Below are positions 57,667 to 64,000 of a DNA stretch of 64,000 nt, one piece after another. A model generated the notes under the pieces. That model saw only the letters and a program-made list of their open reading frames with translations. It ran no database searches and was not told the DNA's origin. How positions within the stretch are numbered: position 1 is the stretch's first letter; every line of letters starts with the position of its first letter. A program made the translations under genes and the position numbers. Origin of the DNA: Sphingomonas sp. AX6 (lineage in GTDB: Bacteria; Pseudomonadota; Alphaproteobacteria; Sphingomonadales; Sphingomonadaceae); contig NZ_LR733979.1 of NCBI RefSeq assembly GCF_902506605.1, positions 517,064 through 581,063 on the forward strand, given 5' to 3'.

Positions 57667-58619
57667 AGGTTGAAGACGTCGCCGCGCTGGGACGCGCGAT
57701 CGAGGATGAGGTCGCAAAGGCCGTGATCGGCCAGGCGCCCACCGTCCGCTTCCTGAGCATCGCGCTCTTGTCGATGGGGCATGTTCTGCTGGAAGGCCCG
57801 CCGGGCACGGCCAAGACGTTGCTCGCGCAGAGCTTTGCGCGCGCGCTTCATCTCGATTTCGGGCGCATCCAGTTCACCCCCGATCTGATGCCCGGCGACC
57901 TGATCGGATCGAACCTGTTCAATTTCCAGACCAGCCAGTTCGAACTGACGCGCGGGCCGGTATTCTGCGAAATCCTGCTCGCGGATGAAATCAACCGCAC
58001 CCCGCCCAAGACGCAAGCCGCGCTGCTGGAGGCGATGCAGGAACGCAGCATCACGCTCGACGGGCGGACCGAGCGATTGTCGGATCGCTTCACCGTGATC
58101 GCGACGCAGAACCCGATCGAACAGCAGGGCGTCTATCCGCTGCCCGAAGCACAGCTCGACCGCTTCCTGTTCAAACTCTCGGTCGATTATCCCGATGCCG
58201 ATGCCGAGCGCCAGATCGTCGCGCGGTACGGCACGCGCAGCGGCACGCCCCGGCCGGAGCAAAGCGGCGTGGGGGCAGTCGCCGACGCCGCGCAGATTGC
58301 CGCTGCGATCGACGCGGTGGCAGAAGTGCGGCTGGCGGATGAAGTGATCGATTATGTCGTGGCGCTGGTCCGCGCCACGCGGTTGCATCCCGACCTGACA
58401 TCGGGCGCATCGTCGCGGGCGGCGGCGGCGCTGGCGGGGGCGGCGCGAGCGGCGGCAGCGCTCGACGCGCGCGATTACGTCATCCCCGACGATGTGAAGG
58501 CGCTGGCACCCGCATTGCTGCGCCACCGGCTGATCCTGTCGCCCTCGGCGGAAATCGACGGGCGACGGATCGACGACATCGTCGCCGAACTGATCGACGC
58601 GACGGAAGCGCCGCGTTGA
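57663..58619 (+). CDS. MoxR-family AAA+ ATPase
   Basis: The 318-residue ATPase has Walker A GPPGTAKT at 45-52, Walker [13 protein letters not shown], the sensor [25 protein letters not shown] and the C-terminal lid with [16 protein letters not shown]. MoxR proteins are chaperone-like AAA+ motors, usually with a partner containing a von Willebrand-type or DUF58 domain, which is encoded next here. It overlaps the previous gene by four bases (ATGA). Its client is unknown. Confidence 0.95.
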   Translation: MKVEDVAALGRAIEDEVAKAVIGQAPTVRFLSIALLSMGHVLLEGPPGTAKTLLAQSFARALHLDFGRIQFTPDLMPGDLIGSNLFNFQTSQFELTRGPVFCEILLADEINRTPPKTQAALLEAMQERSITLDGRTERLSDRFTVIATQNPIEQQGVYPLPEAQLDRFLFKLSVDYPDADAERQIVARYGTRSGTPRPEQSGVGAVADAAQIAAAIDAVAEVRLADEVIDYVVALVRATRLHPDLTSGASSRAAAALAGAARAAAALDARDYVIPDDVKALAPALLRHRLILSPSAEIDGRRIDDIVAELIDATEAPR

Positions 58620-59869
58620 TCTATCCCACCCAGCGTGCGGTGGTGCTTGCCGCGCTCGGCGCGCCCGCCGGGCTGGTCATCGGCGTGGCGTCGCCGGGCG
58701 GCTGGGCAGTGGCCTTGTTATGGGTTCTGTTGATCGTCGCGCTGACTGTCGTCGATGCGGTGATGGCACGCCCGATCGCCGGCACGCTGGCGGTCGATAT
58801 GCCGGGCGTTGTCGGGGTCGGCGATCGGTTCGACGTGCGTCCCTCGCTGGTGGGCGGCGATGCTCAGCGAAGCGCATTCGCGGGCGATCTCGGCCCACCT
58901 GCCGAACCCGCCGATCGGACGACCTACCGCGCGACGCGTCGTGGTACGGCACGGCTGAACGCCGCATGGGCGCGGCGCGCGGGGCCGTTGGGGCTGGCAT
59001 GGCGACAGAAACGCGCACGCGGCGAAGGCAGCGTCGCGATCCTCCCCAATCTGCGCGCGGTGCGCGAACAGGGCATGAAGCAGTTCCTGCGCGCGCAGCA
59101 ACACGGCCTGCGGATGCGGCCCGAAGCGGGCGACGGCAACGAATTCCAGGCGCTGACCGAGTTTCAGCCCGGCATGGCGCGGCGCGCGATCGACTGGAAG
59201 GCATCGGCCAAGCATCTCTCGCTGCTCGCCCGCGAATACCGCACCGAGCGTGCCAACAATCTGGTGTTCGCGATCGATGCTGGTCGCGCGATGAGCGATC
59301 CGGTCGGCGACGTGCCGCGCATCGACCGCGCCGTGTCCGCCGCATTGCTGTCGGCATTCGTCGCGCTGCGGTCGGGCGATCATGTTCGCCTGTTCGGCTT
59401 TGCCGGGCGGCCCAGTATCGATAGCGGCAATCTGGCGGGGATGCGCGCCTTTGCCCAGCTGCACCGCGCCGCTGCCGAGATCGATTATGCCGCCGAGGAG
59501 GCGAACTACACATTGTCCCTGGTGACGCTCGACCAGCGATTGCAGCGCCGATCGATCGTGCTGCTGTTCACCGAATTCACCGATCCGACCAGCGCCGAAC
59601 TGATGATCGCAGCGGCGCGCCGGATGGTCCGGCGACACCGGGTGGTCTTCGTCCTGTTCGCGGACACCGAGCTCGACGATATCGCGACTGCCTATCCCCA
59701 GGCTGCCGACGACATCACGCGCGCCAATGTCGCGGCCACGCTGCTGCGCGAACGCCGCATCGTGATCGAACGGTTGAAGCGGCTGGGGATCGACGTGGTC
59801 GAGGCGGCACCCGATGCGATGCCGCTGGCGCTGGTCGAACGCTATCTGACGTTGCGGGAACGCGCATGA
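58616..59869 (+). CDS. DUF58 domain protein (vWA-like MoxR partner)
   Basis: The 417-residue protein has two N-terminal membrane helices ([40 protein letters not shown]), a linker and the DUF58 signature [28 protein letters not shown] vWA-like domain follows with a MIDAS-like [11 protein letters not shown], where only part of DxSxS is kept. It starts with a TTG overlapping the MoxR stop (TTGA). DUF58/MoxR pairs are widespread and may insert metals or remodel envelope proteins; the target is not known. Confidence 0.9.
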   Translation: MIYPTQRAVVLAALGAPAGLVIGVASPGGWAVALLWVLLIVALTVVDAVMARPIAGTLAVDMPGVVGVGDRFDVRPSLVGGDAQRSAFAGDLGPPAEPADRTTYRATRRGTARLNAAWARRAGPLGLAWRQKRARGEGSVAILPNLRAVREQGMKQFLRAQQHGLRMRPEAGDGNEFQALTEFQPGMARRAIDWKASAKHLSLLAREYRTERANNLVFAIDAGRAMSDPVGDVPRIDRAVSAALLSAFVALRSGDHVRLFGFAGRPSIDSGNLAGMRAFAQLHRAAAEIDYAAEEANYTLSLVTLDQRLQRRSIVLLFTEFTDPTSAELMIAAARRMVRRHRVVFVLFADTELDDIATAYPQAADDITRANVAATLLRERRIVIERLKRLGIDVVEAAPDAMPLALVERYLTLRERA

Positions 59870-60873
59870 CCGACGCTGCCCGCCCGCTTTTTTCCGCCGC
59901 GCTGTTCCGCGCCGAGCGCGAGGCCGATTGGTCGCGGCTGGAGGCATTGCTCGACCGGGTCGAGAAAGGATCGGCGCGGCGCTTGTCCGACGACGACCTG
60001 ACCGATTTGCCGCGGCTCTACCGCGCGACGCTGTCGGCGCTGTCGATCGCGCGCGAAACCTCACTCGACGCAGCCCTTATCGCCTATCTGGAGTCGCTCA
60101 GCCGACGCGCCTATTTCATCCTCTATTCGGCGCGCGAGCCTTGGGGGGCAAAGCTCCGCAGCTTTGCCGCACGCGGGCTGCCCGGTGCCGTGCGCGCGAT
60201 CGTGCCCGAGACGCTGGTCGTCGCCCTGCTGTTCTTCGCCAGCGCGCTCGGCGGCTATTTCCTCGTCACCGCCGACCCCGAATGGTTCGGGGGCATCGTG
60301 TCCGCCGACATGGCCAGCGGACGCGATATGGAGGCGAGCGCCGACTATCTCCGTTCGACGCTATACGATCCGCCCGAAGGCGGCGGGCTGGAGGTGTTCG
60401 CGACGATGCTGTTCACCAACAATGCCGGGGTGGCGATCCTGGCATTTGCGCTGGGCTTTGCGTTCGGCGTGCCGACCCTGTTGCTGATCGCGGCCAATGG
60501 CGCGCTGATCGGCGCGTTCTATGCAGCCTTCGTGCCGCACGGACTGGGACCGAACCTGACCGGATGGCTGATGATCCACGGCACCACCGAGATATTGGCG
60601 ATCATCCTGTCGGGTGCGGCAGGTCTGCATATCGGGCGCGCGGTCGCCTTTCCGGGGGATCGCACGCGGATGGCGGCGGCGTCGGATGCCGGACGGCGCA
60701 GCGCAAAGGTGATGATCGGCGTGGTCGCGATGATGGTCGTCGCCGGACTGCTCGAAGGGTTCGGACGTCAGCTGATCAGCCAAGATTTGCCGCGTTATGC
60801 GGTCGGGATCGTGATGCTCGCGTTCTGGACGGTCTATTTCTACGGACAGCGCAGCGCGCGCGATCATGGCTAG
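59866..60873 (+). CDS. Stage II sporulation protein M-like (SpoIIM family) membrane protein
   Basis: The 335-residue protein has a soluble N-terminal helical domain (about 1-100) and then about six membrane helices with the SpoIIM pattern (NNAGVAILAFALGFAFGVPT, HGLGPNLTGWLMIHGTTEIL, then an ISGAAGLHIGRA-like segment). In Bacillus SpoIIM belongs to the peptidoglycan-digesting engulfment machine, but this organism is not a spore former, so it has another job. Start and stop overlap the neighbours by four and eight bases. Confidence 0.88.
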   Translation: MTDAARPLFSAALFRAEREADWSRLEALLDRVEKGSARRLSDDDLTDLPRLYRATLSALSIARETSLDAALIAYLESLSRRAYFILYSAREPWGAKLRSFAARGLPGAVRAIVPETLVVALLFFASALGGYFLVTADPEWFGGIVSADMASGRDMEASADYLRSTLYDPPEGGGLEVFATMLFTNNAGVAILAFALGFAFGVPTLLLIAANGALIGAFYAAFVPHGLGPNLTGWLMIHGTTEILAIILSGAAGLHIGRAVAFPGDRTRMAAASDAGRRSAKVMIGVVAMMVVAGLLEGFGRQLISQDLPRYAVGIVMLAFWTVYFYGQRSARDHG

Positions 60874-61708
60874 GCCGCCTCGCACCCTGGACCGCGCACT
60901 GGTGACGCCGGAGGGCGTGCGGCTCGACATCCGCCTGGCGAGCGTATCGGCACGCGCGGGCGCATTGCTGATCGACCTGTTGCTGATGGTGGTCATCCTG
61001 GCGCTGCTGACCTGGGGAGCGGTGTCGCTGGCGCAGACCGGCACCGCGCAAAACCTGGTCCAGATCATCTGGATGCTGGGCTTCTTCACGCTTCGGAATT
61101 TCTATTTCATCGCCTTCGAAAGCGGCGCGCGCGCCGCGACGATCGGCAAGCGACTGGTGAAATTGCGCGTCGTTGCGCGTGACGGCGGGCGGCTGACGAC
61201 CGGCGCGGTGGTGGCCCGCAATTTGATGCGCGAGATCGAGTTGATGCTCCCCCTCCTCACCATGCTCTATGCGATCGGGACCGACAATGCGGCGGGCTGG
61301 TTCGCGCTCGGCTGGTGCCTGTTGTTCGTGGCATTGCCGCTGTGCAACCGCGACCGCCTGCGCGGCGGCGATATCGTCGCGGGCACCTGGGTCGTCGAAC
61401 ATGAGCGGCACAAGATCGGCATCGACCTGCTCGATCGCGTGACCGAGACTGACGACGCGCCGCGATTCAGCGCCGAGGACCTCGCCGTTTACGGCGCATT
61501 CGAACTCCAGAAACTCGAAGCGGTGCTGCGCCGAAACGACGAAAAAGCGATCGAAGCGGTGGCGACGACCATCCGGGGGAAGCTGGGACGGACCGACTGG
61601 GGCGACGACCGTTTGTTCCTCGATGCCTACTACGCAGCGCTGCGCGTCGAGCTTGAGGGCGGATTGCTGATGGGACGCCGCAAGATCGACAAGTTCGATA
61701 CCACTTAA
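60866..61708 (+). CDS. RDD family membrane protein with C-terminal cytoplasmic domain
   Basis: The 280-residue protein has an RDD domain in the first 190 residues, with the Arg and Asp positions RAGALLIDLLLM and the pattern TIGKRLVKLRVVARDGG. A charged, probably cytoplasmic tail of about 90 residues follows (YGAFELQKLEAVLRRNDEKAI). RDD proteins are small membrane-transport or anchor modules of unclear function. It ends the six-gene operon; its start overlaps the previous gene by eight bases. Confidence 0.88.
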   Translation: MARPPRTLDRALVTPEGVRLDIRLASVSARAGALLIDLLLMVVILALLTWGAVSLAQTGTAQNLVQIIWMLGFFTLRNFYFIAFESGARAATIGKRLVKLRVVARDGGRLTTGAVVARNLMREIELMLPLLTMLYAIGTDNAAGWFALGWCLLFVALPLCNRDRLRGGDIVAGTWVVEHERHKIGIDLLDRVTETDDAPRFSAEDLAVYGAFELQKLEAVLRRNDEKAIEAVATTIRGKLGRTDWGDDRLFLDAYYAALRVELEGGLLMGRRKIDKFDTT

Positions 61709-61871
61709 CGCCTCGCCCTCCGGGAGAGGGCGCGCACGCCAATCGCGTATTGATCGCGGTCGATGACGCGACACCGCAGATGCTGCCGCCACACTCGGGG
61801 TTGATTATCGACCTTGGCGCGTGAACAGATAGGCCTGACCAATCGACACAATGACCAGGGAGAGTGAACGA

Positions 61872-63935
61872 GTGATCCGCACCCTTTTGCCGCTTGCGGC
61901 GATGACCATCGCCAGCCCCGCGCTTGCGCAAATCGACCAGGGACCGGCGGCCGCGCCGGTGCCGCCCGAACGGATGGCCAGCGCAACGTCGCCCGACGGA
62001 CAAATTCGGGTCACGCTTGTTATCGATAACGAGGGCCGTCCGCATTACTGGGTAACCCGCGCGGGCAAGCCGATCATCGCGCAGTCCGCACTCGGCTTCC
62101 TGTTGGCGGACGCGCCCAAATTGCAGCGCCGCTTCGCGATCGAGAACCGCACGACGCTTAGCCGCGACACGACATGGGAACAGCCTTGGGGCGAATGGCA
62201 AAATGTCCGCGACAATCATGTCGAACTGAAGGTGCGGTTGAAGGAAACCACCGCGTTGGCGCGGGTGATGGATGTCACGTTCCGCATCTTCGACGACGGG
62301 GTTGGCTTTCGCTATGAGATCCCCGACCAGCCGAACCTCAAGACCGTCAATATCACCGACGAGCTGACCGAATTCGCAGTCGCCGAGGATGGCGATGCAT
62401 GGTGGATTCCCGGCGGCGAGTGGAACCGCTACGAATATCTCTACAACAAGACGCCGATCTCGGGCGTCGGCACCGCGCACACGCCGATCACGGTGCGGTT
62501 CAAAGACGGCACGCATATCGCCTTCCACGAAGCGGCTTTGGTCGATTATTCGGGGATGTGGATGCGCCGGGTCGAGGGGACGAAATTCCGCGCGCATCTG
62601 TCGCCAGCGGCCAAGGGTCCGAAGGTGGTTCGCAACACGCCCTTCACCACGCCGTGGCGGACGATGCGGATCGCCGACTCCGCGCCGGACCTCTATATGT
62701 CGCAGCTCGAATTGAACCTCAACGAGCCCAACAAATTGGGCGACGTCAGCTGGGTGAAGCCCGGCAAATATGTCGGCGTGTGGTGGGAACTGCACCTCGA
62801 CCAGACCAGTTGGGGCGGCCCGAAGGTCGGCGCGACGACGGACAACGTAAAGCGCTACATCGATTTTGCGGCAGATAGCGGCTTCGACGGCGTTCTGGTC
62901 GAAGGCTGGAACGTCGGGTGGAACAGCGACTGGTTCGGCAATGGCGATGCGTTCGATTTCGCAAAGCCCATCCCGCAATTCGATATGACCGAACTCAGCC
63001 GTTACGCGACGGCCAAGGGTGTTCACCTGGTCGGGCATCACGAAACCGGCGGTTCGATGACGCATTACGAACGCCAGGCCGACCGCGCCTATGCCTATGC
63101 CGCGAAGAACGGGATCGAGGTCGTCAAAACGGGTTATGTCGCAGACGCAGGCAGCGCGCGGCGGGTCGGCCCCGACGGCAAGCTGATGATGGAATGGCAC
63201 GACGGCCAGTATGCGTCGAACCACCATCTCAACATCGTCAGGATCGCGGCCAAGCACAAGGTATCGGTCAATCCGCACGAGCCGATCAAGGACACCGGCC
63301 TGCGCCGCACCTATCCCAACTGGGTCACGCGCGAAGGCGCGCGCGGACAGGAATACAACGCCTGGGGCGAGCCGAAGAATCTGCCCAATCACGAAGCGAA
63401 TTTGATCTTCACGCGGATGCTGTCGGGACCGTTCGACTTCACACCGGGCGTGCTGAGCCTGGAGGGCAAGGGCGGGACGCCGATCCTGTCGACCATCGCC
63501 AAGCAATTGGCACAATATGTCGTCCTATATTCGCCACAGCAGATGGCAGCGGATCTGCCAGAGAATTACGCGAAATATCCTGAAGCGTTTCAGTTCATCA
63601 AGGACGTCCCCGCGGACTGGTCGGACACGATCGTGCCGAACGGCGAGGTCGGCGATTACGCGACGATCGTTCGCAAGGAACGCGGCGGCGACGGCTGGTA
63701 TCTGGGTGCGGTCGGCGACGAACAGGCCCGGCGGTCGAGCGTGAAGCTCGACTTTCTGGATGCCGGGCGCACTTACCGCGCGGAAATCTACCGCGACGGC
63801 GAGGATGCGGATTACCGGACGGACAAGCGGCATTCGATCCGGATCGAGCAGCGCAACGTGCGCAAGGGGGATACGCTGGACATACGGCTCGCCCCCGGTG
63901 GGGGTACGGCAGTGCGGATGGTGCCGGTGGGATGA
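61872..63935 (+). CDS. Exported glycoside hydrolase family 97 (alpha-glucosidase type)
   Basis: The 687-residue protein starts with a signal peptide (VIRTLLPLAAMTIASPALAQ); the GTG at 61872 follows an AGGGAGA, while an ATG at 61851 would add seven residues. It has the GH97 N-domain (SPDGQIRVTLVIDNEGRPHY), catalytic barrel with VWWELHLDQTSWG, VLVEGWNVGWNSDWFG, GHHETGGSM and SVNPHEPIKDTGLRRTYPNW, and C-terminal domain. The Glu in HHETGG and in NPHEP suggest the inverting, calcium-dependent subgroup (SusB-like), which acts on alpha-glucans. It lies 163 bp after the MoxR operon. Confidence 0.9.
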   Translation: MIRTLLPLAAMTIASPALAQIDQGPAAAPVPPERMASATSPDGQIRVTLVIDNEGRPHYWVTRAGKPIIAQSALGFLLADAPKLQRRFAIENRTTLSRDTTWEQPWGEWQNVRDNHVELKVRLKETTALARVMDVTFRIFDDGVGFRYEIPDQPNLKTVNITDELTEFAVAEDGDAWWIPGGEWNRYEYLYNKTPISGVGTAHTPITVRFKDGTHIAFHEAALVDYSGMWMRRVEGTKFRAHLSPAAKGPKVVRNTPFTTPWRTMRIADSAPDLYMSQLELNLNEPNKLGDVSWVKPGKYVGVWWELHLDQTSWGGPKVGATTDNVKRYIDFAADSGFDGVLVEGWNVGWNSDWFGNGDAFDFAKPIPQFDMTELSRYATAKGVHLVGHHETGGSMTHYERQADRAYAYAAKNGIEVVKTGYVADAGSARRVGPDGKLMMEWHDGQYASNHHLNIVRIAAKHKVSVNPHEPIKDTGLRRTYPNWVTREGARGQEYNAWGEPKNLPNHEANLIFTRMLSGPFDFTPGVLSLEGKGGTPILSTIAKQLAQYVVLYSPQQMAADLPENYAKYPEAFQFIKDVPADWSDTIVPNGEVGDYATIVRKERGGDGWYLGAVGDEQARRSSVKLDFLDAGRTYRAEIYRDGEDADYRTDKRHSIRIEQRNVRKGDTLDIRLAPGGGTAVRMVPVG

Positions 63936-63942
63936 GGTTGCC

Positions 63943-63970
63943 AGGGCGGGCTTCGGTCCGCCCTTTTTTT
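63943..63970 (+). terminator. Rho-independent terminator of the GH97 gene
   Basis: AGGGCGG and CCGCCCT pair around GCTTCGGT, followed by six T. It begins eight bases after the stop codon. Confidence 0.92.
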
Positions 63971-64000
63971 GCGCACACAAAGGCACGAAGGCGCCAAGAG

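Overview
The window reads as a chromosomal segment of a high-GC alphaproteobacterium, most likely a sphingomonad (Sphingomonas or a relative). The reasons are the F1-only ATP synthase cluster atpHAGDC without F0 genes, the large TonB-dependent receptors next to glycoside hydrolases, and many intergenic inverted repeats whose chance translations (VRAELVEA, FRQAQCER) are typical of this group. I see no prophage, integrase, transposase or CRISPR array. The only RNA gene found is one tRNA-Pro.

Left part (1-15 kb): the end of rimO, a small transaldolase, a DUF2490-type outer membrane protein, priA, an exported trypsin-like protease with a membrane anchor, Ada, a dienelactone hydrolase, a MarR regulator, the F1 operon atpH-A-G-D-C, and cpaF of a Tad/Flp pilus system. 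Palindromic repeats occupy three of the four intergenic gaps of the F1 operon. From 15 to 26 kb: an exported SAM-methyltransferase-like protein, an M3 peptidase lipoprotein, an iron ABC importer (fbpC, fbpB, fbpA) with a perfect Fur-like dyad upstream, and a persulfide/sulfide detoxification module (blh, a BigR/SqrR-type regulator, rhodanese, TauE/SafE exporter) with face-to-face promoters.

Middle part (26-41.7 kb): DUF1801 protein, lepA, an exported histidine phosphatase, a beta-propeller protein, an FprA-like ferredoxin reductase, tRNA-Pro(CGG) with a recognisable promoter, a DbpA-like RNA helicase, a YaiI/YqxD protein, a PhoX-like Tat-exported phosphatase, a siderophore receptor with its PiuC-type hydroxylase, and a tryptophan catabolism pair (kynA plus a kynureninase-like PLP enzyme). 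The PLP enzyme carries an in-frame copy of one of the palindromic repeats.

Right part (41.8-64 kb): a carbohydrate-use region (GH2 enzyme, GH144-like glucanase, Oar-like TonB receptor, GH3 beta-glucosidase, FadR-type GntR regulator, and a GH97 enzyme further on). It also holds two overlapping exported amidohydrolases, one of which has lost the HxH metal motif, and a tightly overlapping six-gene operon DUF4129-DUF4350-MoxR-DUF58-SpoIIM-RDD. That operon looks like a membrane-bound AAA+ chaperone machine of unknown substrate and is the best candidate here for an under-described system. Functions are assigned by reading motifs and family resemblance; no database search was run.
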